Source: Novosphingobium sp. B1 (GTDB lineage: Bacteria; Pseudomonadota; Alphaproteobacteria; Sphingomonadales; Sphingomonadaceae). From it: DNA of 64,000 nucleotides. Positions 18,475 through 25,906 of the stretch are shown in pieces (position 1 is the first letter of the stretch; every line of letters begins with the position of its first letter). The stretch covers positions 124,001 to 188,000 of the forward strand of contig NZ_FWXL01000001.1 in NCBI RefSeq assembly GCF_900176395.1, given 5' to 3'. Position numbers and translations under genes: made by a program. A model generated the notes under the pieces. The model did no database searches. It saw only the letters and a list, made by a program, of their open reading frames with translations, and was not told where the DNA came from.

Positions 18475-19419
18475 ATGCATACCAGCTTCACCGACCAGCT
18501 CGCCGGTCTCGATCTTGCCGGATTTTCGATTGGTCCTGCACCGCTGAACACCAGCGATTTTCCGGTCCGCGAAGCCGTGGTCCAGACGCTCGAAGCAGTC
18601 TGGTCCGATCTCTTTGCGCTGGTCTCCGGGACCGCGCTCGAAGCCGACGCCGAGGATCTGGGTTGGGCCTTCGTCAATCTCTTCCACCGTTCTGCCCACC
18701 GCAAGTCGACCGCGCTCGACCGCGCCACCGACGAAGTCCGCGCACTGGTCGCGACGGCCGATGGCTCCGAGATCCACACCTCCGAGCTCGAAACCCAGGT
18801 CGAGCGAGCGCAATGCGCCGAAGCCGCGATGCTGGCGCTCGAAGAGATGCGCGAGATCGCTGCTGGCCTCTACCTCAACGAGTTCGGTTCGTCCTGGAAG
18901 CCGGTCTCGAGCTCGCGCTTCAACCACGGCGCCATGCTCACCTCGGCGCTGGTCGAAGGGCGCGACTTCATGCGCGCCCGGGCTGAAGCCAAGCGCCGCG
19001 CGGCGATGCCCGCAGGCTCGCCGGTCGTGTTTGCCGGCGGACGCACGCGCCATGCCGACGAAGCCGATGCGATGACTTTCGCCAACAACGTTTGGGCCAC
19101 GCTCGACAAAGTCCGCGACCGCGTCCCTGACATGGTCCTGATCCATGGCGGCGATACAAAGGGCGTCGACCGTCTCGCCTCATCCTGGGCCGAACGCCGC
19201 GGCATTGCTCAGGTGACCTTTTCGCTCGACATGCGGCTTGGCGCCCGTGCCGGGTTCAAGCGCAACGAGCGCATGCTGTCCCTCGACCCGCGCTACGTGG
19301 TCGCGTTTCCGGGCAATGGCGTCCTTGAACGCCTCGTGATCGAAGCCAAATCGCGGCGGATCACGGTCGTCGATCGCCGCGGTCCGCTCGGGACCAGCCC
19401 AAAGGCACAACCTGTATGA
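18475..19419 (+). CDS. DUF2493 / SLOG-family protein
   Basis: A 314-residue protein. The C-terminal third matches the DUF2493 (YspA/cpYpsA-related SLOG) fold: VVFAGGRTR, DMVLIHGGDTKGVDRLASSWAERRGI and DPRYVVAFPGN, a Rossmann-like nucleotide-binding arrangement. The N-terminal 190 residues are an alpha-helical region often attached to this domain in plasmid proteins. SLOG proteins bind nucleotides or NAD-related ligands; the role here is unknown. ATG 18475 is chosen because CAGGAGGATAC lies just upstream. Confidence 0.85.
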   Translation: MHTSFTDQLAGLDLAGFSIGPAPLNTSDFPVREAVVQTLEAVWSDLFALVSGTALEADAEDLGWAFVNLFHRSAHRKSTALDRATDEVRALVATADGSEIHTSELETQVERAQCAEAAMLALEEMREIAAGLYLNEFGSSWKPVSSSRFNHGAMLTSALVEGRDFMRARAEAKRRAAMPAGSPVVFAGGRTRHADEADAMTFANNVWATLDKVRDRVPDMVLIHGGDTKGVDRLASSWAERRGIAQVTFSLDMRLGARAGFKRNERMLSLDPRYVVAFPGNGVLERLVIEAKSRRITVVDRRGPLGTSPKAQPV

Positions 19420-19602
19420 AGGCAGGCAAAAGAACGGCGGCATCAACAGATGCCGCCGCTTTGAAAGTCAGGATCTCTTTCGAGTCCTTCGGGTCGCAGG
19501 ACATCGATAGGCCCGGTGGCCGATTCTATCCTTGTATGATTTCGCCATATTGCGAACGATTCCGAAATGGCACAGTCGCGCAGGCGTTCCTTACCCTAGC
19601 GC

Positions 19603-20187
19603 TCAGCCGTGGACCGTCTCGCTCCGTTCCAGCATCGCGACGAACTCGGCGATCTTGCGCGCACGGGTCTCAGGACGCTTCACGGCGCCGATCCGGTAGA
19701 GTACTGCATAGCGATTGGCACCGGTCAGCGTCGCGAAAAACGCTGCCGCCTTGGGGCTCTGATCAAGAGCTTCCCTGAGGTCAGCGGGGACTTCTATCTT
19801 GCTTGCCGGCGCATAGGCAGCCCCCCAGCGCCCGTCCGCCTTGGCCCTGTCGATCTCGGCCTGTCCGCGCGGCGTCATGCGCCCATCAGCGATCAATTCC
19901 AGCGCCCGCGTACGGTTGACCTCGGACCATTTGCTGCGCGCCTTGCGCGGAGTGAACCGGATGAGCCAGCTTTGCGCGTCGTACTTGTCGAGCTGCCCGT
20001 CGATCCAGCCGTGACACAGTGCGAGATCGATCGCTTCGGCCTTGCTCAGGCTTGCGATGCCGGCGCCCTTACGGGCGAACCGGAGCCAGGCCCCAGCCGC
20101 ATCGCCGGGTTGCGCATCGAGCCAGTCGCCGAACCCTTGCGCGGTCTCGAACAGCAGTATCGGCAGACCTGATCTCATGTCGCTCAT
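19603..20187 (-). CDS. YdeI/OmpD-associated family protein
   Basis: A 194-residue protein matching the YdeI/OmpD-associated (bacteriocin-protection-like) family: AIDLALCHGWIDGQLDKYDAQS and FTPRKARSKWSEVN are its most typical segments, and the C-terminus has ANRYAVLYRIGAVKRPETRARKI. ATG 20187 is chosen since it overlaps (ATGA) the stop of a small upstream frame; ATG 20199 and 20178 are alternatives. It is on the opposite strand to the flanking leading-region genes. Biochemical function unknown. Confidence 0.85.
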   Translation of the reverse strand: MSDMRSGLPILLFETAQGFGDWLDAQPGDAAGAWLRFARKGAGIASLSKAEAIDLALCHGWIDGQLDKYDAQSWLIRFTPRKARSKWSEVNRTRALELIADGRMTPRGQAEIDRAKADGRWGAAYAPASKIEVPADLREALDQSPKAAAFFATLTGANRYAVLYRIGAVKRPETRARKIAEFVAMLERSETVHG

Positions 20188-20342
20188 GGGCCGCAGCATA
20201 GGTCGCAACCGGTGCAAGGGAAGGCCCTTCGCACCAGCCTGTCGAAGCCTGCGCAACACAAGGCGACAGCCTCGGTCAAGGCAGATTCCACGGTTCGTTT
20301 GGCGCTGTCCGCGATCTCATCTTCGCTCCAGACCTTGCTCAT
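20184..20342 (-). CDS. Small hypothetical protein upstream of the YdeI-like gene
   Basis: A 52-residue frame (MSKVWSEDEIADSAKRTVES...) ends in a cysteine cluster CTGCDLCC. Its stop overlaps the next ATG as ATGA, which is the only reason to take it seriously. No clear ribosome site and no known family; it may be an unused open frame. Confidence 0.3.
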   Translation of the reverse strand: MSKVWSEDEIADSAKRTVESALTEAVALCCAGFDRLVRRAFPCTGCDLCCGP

Positions 20343-20680
20343 TGCGTGATCGCCGCAGCGTACGGACAGGTGCTTGGTGATGCGCCTGCGGGATGGCGGA
20401 TGGGTGCAGGAACGACCCGACATGGGCACGAACGATCGAGGTCAAAATCTCCAGAGCAGACACCCTGGACCACCCGGCTTCTTCGCGAACCGTCCCTTGA
20501 ATCGGCCTTCGCCCAGACGCAACCCGCGGGACCTGTCCGGCCGTGTTGCCGCCCTATGGGCGGCTGCCCGCACCACCCGAACTGGCCCGGGGTTCCCCTA
20601 CGGTGCGTCTCGCCGCTGGCCGCTTCTTCACTTGGGTTCGCAGCCGGGATGGTCCCGGATGCTCGTTCAGGAGAAGACCC
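20343..20680 (+). promoter_or_regulatory. Long GC-rich leader of ssb
   Basis: 338 bases with no supported gene. GC-rich with repeated short complementary blocks (GGCCGTGTTGCCGCCC, GGGCGGCTGCCC, GGCCGCTTC). It ends GTTCAGGAGAAGACCC before the ssb ATG. It resembles the leader at 18180-18474. Confidence 0.4.
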
Positions 20681-21070
20681 ATGACCAATCTCGTTATCCT
20701 CGTCGGCCGCATCGCTCGCGATCCCGAAACCCGCACCACGGGAGGCGGCACCAAGATCACCCAGGTGACCGTCGCGACCGACCGCCCGGCCCGCAAGGAA
20801 GGCAAGACCTTCAAGGACGAAAACGGCTACACGGTGAAGGACAGCGAATTCCACCGCGTGACCTGCTTCAACGGCCTCGGCGAGAACGTCGCCAAGTTCT
20901 GCACCAAGGGCCAGCTGGTGACCATCGAAGGGCGCATCCACTACACCCAGTGGGAAGACCAGAGCGGTGCCAAGCGCTACGGCTGCGAGATCATCGCCGA
21001 CAAGGTCGATTTCCTCTCGAAGGGCAAGGCTGGCGGCAACGAAGCCGCACCCGACATCGACGAGGACTGA
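20681..21070 (+). CDS. ssb: Single-stranded DNA-binding protein
   Basis: A 129-residue SSB with one OB fold: NLVILVGRIARDPETRTTGGG, KITQVTVATDRPARK, SEFHRVTCFNGLGENVAKF and KGQLVTIEGRIHYTQW are the standard strands. The C-terminal acidic tip is DIDED, close to the usual DDDIPF but without the Phe, so its protein-recruiting tail may be altered. Plasmid SSBs coat entering ssDNA and dampen the host SOS response. ATG 20681 follows CAGGAGAAG. Confidence 0.95.
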   Translation: MTNLVILVGRIARDPETRTTGGGTKITQVTVATDRPARKEGKTFKDENGYTVKDSEFHRVTCFNGLGENVAKFCTKGQLVTIEGRIHYTQWEDQSGAKRYGCEIIADKVDFLSKGKAGGNEAAPDIDED

Positions 21071-21087
21071 CCGGTACCATTCGCCAC

Positions 21088-21126
21088 AAGGCCCCGGCGG
21101 CGCAAGCCGCCGGGGCCTTCTTTTTG
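21088..21126 (+). terminator. Rho-independent terminator after ssb
   Basis: A perfect 14-pair stem (AAGGCCCCGGCGGC and its complement) with loop GCAA is followed by CTTTTTTG. It also faces the convergent gene at 21189. Confidence 0.92.
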
Positions 21127-21188
21127 CTCTGTTTTCGGAGCGGCTGCGCGCGGGCATCGAACCCGCGCGCAGCCGGATCAAACAGGCA

Positions 21189-21431
21189 TCAGGTAGACTT
21201 TGGCGTGGAGGCGAGGCGCTTGAGGCTTTCCTCGATCCCGAGCGCCATCGACTGGCGCATCAGCTGCCGCATCTGCGCCGGTTCGAGCACTTCAGCGCCG
21301 CATTCGAGCAGCACCTTGCCGAGTTCGGTCGCGGCGTCTTCGCGCAGCTTTGCTTCCTCGGCGGCGAGCTCCTCGCGTTGGCGTTGCACTTTCAAAAGCG
21401 CATCGCGTGCGCTCACTTTGGACCTGGCCAT
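21189..21431 (-). CDS. Small coiled-coil hypothetical protein
   Basis: An 80-residue, charged, mostly helical protein: ARDALLKVQRQREELAAEEA predicts a coiled coil, and EVLEPAQMRQLMRQSMALG a second helix. Ribosome site AAGGATG (minus strand) precedes the ATG at 21431. Similar short proteins recur on sphingomonad plasmids without known function. Converges on ssb. Confidence 0.7.
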   Translation of the reverse strand: MARSKVSARDALLKVQRQREELAAEEAKLREDAATELGKVLLECGAEVLEPAQMRQLMRQSMALGIEESLKRLASTPKST

Positions 21432-21758
21432 GGATCATCCTTTCGCTGGCCGTTGGTCCCCTCCTGCAGGCCGATGTGACAGGTCGCGCGCTTGTAGGAA
21501 AACGCTTTGTCGAGAGGCCGCACTATCTACGAGAGGGGGAAGGGCTCTCTCGCGAGAAGTCCGAGGGTGATGGAGGCTTTGGGGCCGCGTCAAGGACGAC
21601 GGGGCCCCACCATTTTGCTCCAGGACCAAGGCCCTTCCACAAAATCGTGACCCCCATCGCCGCTTCGCGGCCGCGTGTTCCACGCGGTCCCTGACCCGTC
21701 CCGTCGCCCCCATCTTCTGCGCCCCTGATGCGAAGCATCGACCATCAGGAGACCTGCC
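21432..21758 (+). other. Non-coding GC-rich stretch and leader
   Basis: 327 bases. No convincing gene. Contains GAGAGGGGGAAGGGC (21532-21546), related to the G-rich motif upstream, inverted repeats such as CTCTCGCGAGAAG and CGCGGCCGCGTG, and ends ACCATCAGGAGACCTGCC before the next ATG, so it looks like another leader of the same family. Confidence 0.4.
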
Positions 21759-21995
21759 ATGATCGTATCTCAAGTCCTTGCCGCCACGCCGCTGCACTTT
21801 GACCAGGCTGCTTACCTAGCAGCGCTGGATCGGGCCCATGCGCGGTCCTACCACAGCTACTTCAACCAGTACGTCCTGACCGACGACGAAGCGGGGTTCA
21901 TCACGGTCGACGAGGGCGATTACGGGGCACTGGCACCGCGCCTTTACGACCGGATCGTCGAGACCGTGCCGAGCAAACTCAGCGACGAAGACTGA
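21759..21995 (+). CDS. Small hypothetical protein
   Basis: A 78-residue acidic protein beginning MIVSQVLAATPLHFDQAAY, with many tyrosines (RSYHSYFNQYVLTDDEAGF). Well-placed ribosome site TCAGGAGACC. No recognised domain. Its leader matches those of the ArdC, DUF2493 and SSB genes, which argues that it is a real leading-region gene. Confidence 0.65.
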   Translation: MIVSQVLAATPLHFDQAAYLAALDRAHARSYHSYFNQYVLTDDEAGFITVDEGDYGALAPRLYDRIVETVPSKLSDED

Positions 21996-22002
21996 AAACG
22001 AA

Positions 22003-22042
22003 AGCGAGGAGGGAGTCCGCTCAGGGCTTCCTCCTTTCTTTA
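22003..22042 (+). terminator. Probable terminator
   Basis: GAGGAGGGAG pairs imperfectly with CTTCCTCCTTTC and is followed by TTTATG just after the small gene ending at 21995. Confidence 0.45.
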
Positions 22043-22100
22043 TGCTCGCAGCCCGTGTTGCATCCGGGATCACCTGCCGTCGTTTGCGTTTGCCAGGCTC

Positions 22101-22295
22101 CTACGCGCCGGTCTCCATCGCGTCGAACTCCTCGAGCCTGTCCGGGAGTTCGAGCAATTTCAGCGCGGCGGCAGTGATCGCTTCGGCCTGGGTCGGATAG
22201 GACTCCAACGAACTGATGGCGACACCGTCCGAGAAGCTGACAGTAGCCTGGAAACCATTGCCCTTTGGAGTCGCCGACAAGGTTACGCTCGCCAT
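22101..22295 (-). CDS. Small hypothetical protein
   Basis: A 64-residue protein MASVTLSATPKGNGFQATVSF... with alternating beta-type residues followed by a helix (PTQAEAITAAALKLLEL). It looks like a small two-layer fold (beta hairpin plus helix) but I do not recognise it. Isolated between leading-region and transfer genes. Confidence 0.5.
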   Translation of the reverse strand: MASVTLSATPKGNGFQATVSFSDGVAISSLESYPTQAEAITAAALKLLELPDRLEEFDAMETGA

Positions 22296-22736
22296 GGATT
22301 CGCTCCGCTCATGTCGAATTCAGTTCTACATCATATGCTAACCTGAGGCATCGCCCAATCTGTTTCCTGGCCCTGCAAACCGAGTTTCCGCATGGTGCGG
22401 CGGTCCGACCGGCATCTTGTTCAAAATTGTTTCTCAGCGTTTGAACCTGATTACCGGTACCGCACTTCGAAGTAGGGAACAGGGGGCACACCGTACGCCA
22501 GGCCTGGCAGGTTGGAGCAGCGTGCAAATCCGCCAATTCCAAGCTAGAATCGACCTCTCGTCACTTCGAAATCAGATTGATTTAACGGGATAAATGTAAA
22601 TCACCTCAACTTGTAAGAGCGTGGAGGTGACGGAATTGTGCGGCGTTTATGTTCTTGACATGTTCTTTTGTGTGATGTAGCCCACAAACCAGCCTTGCGG
22701 GCGCAAACCAGGATCCAAGATCGAAGGATCCTGACA
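22296..22736. other. AT-richer intergenic region, possible oriT/promoter
   Basis: 441 bases without a supported gene and visibly AT-richer than its flanks. It contains a direct repeat ATGTTCTT (22649-22656 and 22660-22667, one helical turn apart) overlapping a consensus -35 TTGACA (22655-22660), just before the transfer-type genes. This is where an origin of transfer could sit, but no nic site could be identified. Confidence 0.4.
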
Positions 22737-23063
22737 ATGCCAAGACCAATATCCCTTCAAGTTTATGTCTCCCCCGAGCTTGCCGAGCAGGTTCGGGCCG
22801 CTGCTGAGGCCGACGGCCTCGCGGTCAGCGAATGGCTGCGCTCGCAGCTCAAGAAGGCGCTGGCAAACAGCCCTTCTGGGGCAAGCGATCGAGGCCTGCT
22901 CGACAAGCTCTATCGCCAGTCGCTGTTCGCCTTTGTCGGGCTCGATGCGCTGCTCTCGGGGCACCCCGATCATACCCTGCGCGAGCGTGCCCACACCGCC
23001 TGGAAAGCCCGCTGCAAGGAAGCCGGCATGGCCGTCGCCCCGACCAAGGGAGCCGCAAAATGA
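22737..23063 (+). CDS. Ribbon-helix-helix-like transfer accessory protein
   Basis: A 108-residue protein. ISLQVYVSPELAEQVRAAAEADGLAVSEWLRSQLKKAL is a ribbon-helix-helix pattern (strand, then two helices), as in MobC/TraY-type accessory factors that bind oriT. The C-terminal half is helical. The stop overlaps the following TraD/TraI fusion start (ATGA at 23060), the order seen in sphingomonad F-type elements. Probably helped the relaxosome before its partner genes were lost. Confidence 0.7.
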   Translation: MPRPISLQVYVSPELAEQVRAAAEADGLAVSEWLRSQLKKALANSPSGASDRGLLDKLYRQSLFAFVGLDALLSGHPDHTLRERAHTAWKARCKEAGMAVAPTKGAAK

Positions 23064-24145
23064 AGAAGAACCTCGTTGACTTCACCCGTGGCAGCCAGCT
23101 CCTAGGCCACTTCAGTTTCATGTTCGCAGCCGGCCTCAAAGGCCCGCTGATCATCGCGGCGATCATCGTGTCGTGGATGTCGTGGTGGATGCTGTCCACC
23201 GGGCTCACCGATCACGAAAGCTACCTCGTCTGGATGAAGCTCTACGCTGACCGCGAGCGCACCGCGATCTATGCATCGGGCCGCGAACTGCGCGGCAAGG
23301 TCAACGAAGCAGTCCAGACCGGTCTCAAGGCGAATGGCGAAATCGGCGAACCCTCGCTGCGCCTCCAGGTGCTGTCCCGGATCAACACCACGCAGGAAGA
23401 GCTGCGCCATGCTGCAACGTACCAGCCTGGCATGGTAGTCGAGGTCGAACGCGACAAACGCGCTCAAGGCCTCTCCAGGGGCATGTACACGGTCGTCGGG
23501 GTCGATGCCCGGCGCGAGCGGGTCGAGCTTGAGAACGAACGCGGCAAGCGGTTCGAGTTCCGCCCCGACAAGCTGCGACCTCAGGGCGAGCACGATGCCT
23601 TGCGGCTTTACGAGCGCAAGGAACTGTCGCTCCACGGTGGCGACCGCATCCGTTGGACCCATACCGACCACAAGCGCTGGTTGCTCAATGCCGATCAGGC
23701 GCGGATCACAGCGATCGATAAGGGCACGGTGCGGCTGACGACTTCAACCGGAATCGAGCATCAATTGGCCAAGGACGATCCGATGCTAGGGCGGCTCGAT
23801 CTGGCCTATGCGCTCAACGCCCATATGGCCCAGGGCCTGACCTCGGATCGCGGGATCGCGGTGATGGACAGCCGCGAACGCAATCTCTCAAACCAGCAGA
23901 TGTTCCTCGTCACGATCACCCGGTTGCGCGATGGCCTGACGCTCTACGTTAACAATGCCTCGCGGCTTGAGGCAGCGGTCGAGCGGAATACCGGCATGAA
24001 GCGTTCGGCACTCGAAGTGGCCGGGTTGCTGAGCGATGCTGCCGCAGCGGGGCAAGCCAAGGGCCAGGTTCCCGTTGCGGCTCCCGAGAAGCAGCCGCCC
24101 GAAAAGGATCGGTCGATTGTCAGGCCGTTCGAGATCGGGATCTGA
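23060..24145 (+). CDS. TraD-TraI fusion remnant
   Basis: A 361-residue in-frame chimera. Residues 1 to about 63 look like the N-terminus of the coupling protein TraD (LVDFTRGSQLLGHFSFMFAAGLKGP and a membrane segment at about 27-50). From about residue 64 the sequence is the C-terminal part of the TraI relaxase-helicase: RERTAIYASGRELRGKV, SRINTTQEELR and the RecD-like motifs AYALNAHMAQGLTSDRGI and FLVTITRLRDGLTLYV. Missing are the TraD Walker ATPase, the TraI relaxase Tyr/His domain and helicase motifs I-II. It is therefore unlikely to act as pump, nickase or helicase. Confidence 0.8.
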   Translation: MKKNLVDFTRGSQLLGHFSFMFAAGLKGPLIIAAIIVSWMSWWMLSTGLTDHESYLVWMKLYADRERTAIYASGRELRGKVNEAVQTGLKANGEIGEPSLRLQVLSRINTTQEELRHAATYQPGMVVEVERDKRAQGLSRGMYTVVGVDARRERVELENERGKRFEFRPDKLRPQGEHDALRLYERKELSLHGGDRIRWTHTDHKRWLLNADQARITAIDKGTVRLTTSTGIEHQLAKDDPMLGRLDLAYALNAHMAQGLTSDRGIAVMDSRERNLSNQQMFLVTITRLRDGLTLYVNNASRLEAAVERNTGMKRSALEVAGLLSDAAAAGQAKGQVPVAAPEKQPPEKDRSIVRPFEIGI

Positions 24146-24157
24146 TCACAGCAGTGC

Positions 24158-24388
24158 TCAGTGCCGGGTTCCCGGTGCTTCCGCTCCAGTCTGGAGCTGT
24201 TCGATCCGCTTGGCGATCTCTTGCCAGGTGCGGATGCCTTCATCATCGCCCTTGAGCGCAAGCGCGCCGATCTGTTCGGCTATATGTAGAGCGGCCTTGT
24301 CACCGTGGGTCTTGAGCACTGTGCTGGCGCAGGCCCACAGTTCCCAAGCGCTTAGCGGCACCGGTGACCCCGCCAGTAGCGATCCCAT
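24158..24388 (-). CDS. Hypothetical protein (DUF6961-like)
   Basis: A 76-residue helical protein MGSLLAGSPVPLSAWELWACA...HIAEQIGALALKGDDEG. Small proteins of this type sit at the end of S24-repressor operons in sphingomonads; I believe they are listed as DUF6961 but could not check. Start overlaps the upstream nuclease-like gene by 37 bases. Function unknown. Confidence 0.65.
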   Translation of the reverse strand: MGSLLAGSPVPLSAWELWACASTVLKTHGDKAALHIAEQIGALALKGDDEGIRTWQEIAKRIEQLQTGAEAPGTRH

Positions 24389-24780
24389 CTGAGCACGGTC
24401 CCCGTTGCGACCATCGCGCAGGAGAGATCCTGGCCCGAAGGCAGCGTACACCAGCCGGCAGTGCGAGTTCCACCCGCAGAGCCTTCGGAAATACAGGTCA
24501 TGGTTGGGCCGCGCACAACAACGTGGCCGGTGCGAAGCGTCCCGCGTGCGCCGCCGAACAAATCAACGAGCGCATCGCGGGCCTGGATTGCAGCGGCAGC
24601 AGGGCAGGGCTGATTGTCGCGACAGGTTCCGTCCATCTCGCGCGCTGCGATCCCGGCAATGCGGACGTGCGGGCCTTCGGCGCACCAGATCGGTCCATCG
24701 CCGTCATAGACATGGGTGGGGGTGCAGGTGAAAGTTTGGCCGGCGCTGACGACAGCGGCGGCAAGGGCAAGCAAGCTCAT
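24352..24780 (-). CDS. Thermonuclease (SNase-like) family protein
   Basis: A 142-residue protein. MSLLALAAAVVSAGQTFTC looks like a secretion signal; then HVYDGDGPIWC matches the SNase DGD calcium-site strand, and VRIAGIAAREMDG holds the Arg and Glu expected in the catalytic pair. Several cysteines (TCRDNQPC) suggest an exported, disulfide-bonded form. It is 10 bases downstream of the S24 repressor gene. Activity is plausible but unproved, since the family contains inactive members. Confidence 0.75.
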   Translation of the reverse strand: MSLLALAAAVVSAGQTFTCTPTHVYDGDGPIWCAEGPHVRIAGIAAREMDGTCRDNQPCPAAAAIQARDALVDLFGGARGTLRTGHVVVRGPTMTCISEGSAGGTRTAGWCTLPSGQDLSCAMVATGTVLRWDRYWRGHRCR

Positions 24781-24790
24781 AGGCTCGTAG

Positions 24791-25462
24791 TTACTGCAAC
24801 TTGCGCCCGAACCAAAGCACACGGCCGACGATGTTCACTGTCCGGCGATCGAGCCCGTTCCAGGTCGGGTAGGCGGGGTTGTCGCTTATCACCGAAACCT
24901 TGCGGCCCTGCGGTTCGATCGCAACGCGTTTGACCGCAAGGGTATCGTCCATGCGCAGGACATAGATCCCGTCGCGCAGCCGGGTCTGGTTGTCGCCAAG
25001 ATCGACCAGCACGTCGTCGCCATCGCTCAGCGTTGGCTCCATCGAGTCCCCGCGCACCCCGATGATCGAAAGGCTCGGGCTCTTACTGGCGGTAAGTTTG
25101 CGCAGCCAATTGGGATCAAACCCGAACTGCGCACTCTTGGCTTCCATTTCGGCAAGGGCGCCATAACCGGCCGAAGCTTCGACATCGAGGATCGGCACCT
25201 GGACCAGATCGATCACCGGGCCCGAGCGCCGCGCCGGGCCGCCGAGCACCGCCTCATCCACGCCGAAGAATCGCGAGAGGATTGCGCGATCCCGCTCGTC
25301 GAGATGGCGCGGGCTGCCCTTGCGCATGAACTGCTGGATGTAAGAGACATTGCGGCCGAGCAGCCGCGAAATCCCTGAGTACGTGCATTTGCGCTCAAGG
25401 ATCAACCGGTCCAGCGCTACCCGCGCTTCGTCCATCTCTGGGGCTTCCAAAACTGATTGCAT
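24791..25462 (-). CDS. S24-family (LexA/CI-like) repressor
   Basis: A 223-residue protein with an N-terminal helical DNA-binding region (about 10-70) and a C-terminal S24 peptidase. The catalytic Ser is in GVRGDSMEPTLSDGD and the Lys in DTLAVKRVAIEP. A likely self-cleavage site Ala-Gly lies in ASAGYG (about 115). Such repressors are inactivated after RecA-ssDNA contact, so the element should respond to DNA damage or to incoming ssDNA. An array of TAGGA/TCCTA half-sites lies immediately upstream. Confidence 0.9.
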   Translation of the reverse strand: MQSVLEAPEMDEARVALDRLILERKCTYSGISRLLGRNVSYIQQFMRKGSPRHLDERDRAILSRFFGVDEAVLGGPARRSGPVIDLVQVPILDVEASAGYGALAEMEAKSAQFGFDPNWLRKLTASKSPSLSIIGVRGDSMEPTLSDGDDVLVDLGDNQTRLRDGIYVLRMDDTLAVKRVAIEPQGRKVSVISDNPAYPTWNGLDRRTVNIVGRVLWFGRKLQ

Positions 25463-25526
25463 AGGAAAATATCCTAGACTCTAGGAATGGCGTCCTATAC
25501 GGAACAAAACAAGAACACAAGTCCTA
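25462..25526. promoter_or_regulatory. S24 repressor operator array
   Basis: TAGGA at 25462 and 25482 alternate with TCCTA at 25472, 25493 and 25522. The first four are spaced 10, 10 and 11 bases, giving three overlapping inverted repeats on one helix face, between the repressor gene and the divergent gene at 25542. Operator role inferred. Confidence 0.65.
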
Positions 25527-25541
25527 AGTGAGTCGACGCCT

Positions 25542-25787
25542 ATGGAGCTTCTGGATCAGATCGAGACCTACCTAGCGCAGCACCGGATGCCACCCAGCAA
25601 GTTCGGGAGGCTTGCGGTTGGCGATCCGAGGTTCGTTGAGGATCTCAGGGGAGGGCGGCTCCCACGAGCCAAGACCTGTGACCGGGTGCGATCCTATCTA
25701 GTTGAGAGGTCCGCCGCGAGTGCTCAACAGTTGCTTTCGCAGGGGACTCAGTCGCCAAGGTTTCCGAGCCATGCGAGCCCGCATTGA
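25542..25787 (+). CDS. Small hypothetical (possible DNA-binding) protein
   Basis: An 81-residue protein: MELLDQIETYLAQHRMPPSKFGRLAVGDPRFVEDLRGGRLPRAKTCDRVRSYL (first 53 residues, shown in part of its pattern) resembles a lone helix-turn-helix of the Cro/phage type, with the two helices around residues 18-45. It is divergent from the S24 repressor and shares its operators, so it could be the counter-regulator. No clear Shine-Dalgarno. Confidence 0.55.
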   Translation: MELLDQIETYLAQHRMPPSKFGRLAVGDPRFVEDLRGGRLPRAKTCDRVRSYLVERSAASAQQLLSQGTQSPRFPSHASPH

Positions 25788-25906
25788 TCGAGGAAATGTT
25801 AGACCTTGCGCAATTTATGTCCGCTCTCTTCGGCGATCTCGGCGCGATACTGTTCGTCCGCACTTTGCCACACAAGGGACATTGCTGGTCTCGCATAGGG
25901 TCTCAG

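Noticed and set aside
22309-22542. 77-residue minus-strand open frame
   Set aside because: Cysteine/proline scatter, no ribosome site, no fold pattern; probably chance in the AT-richer intergenic block.
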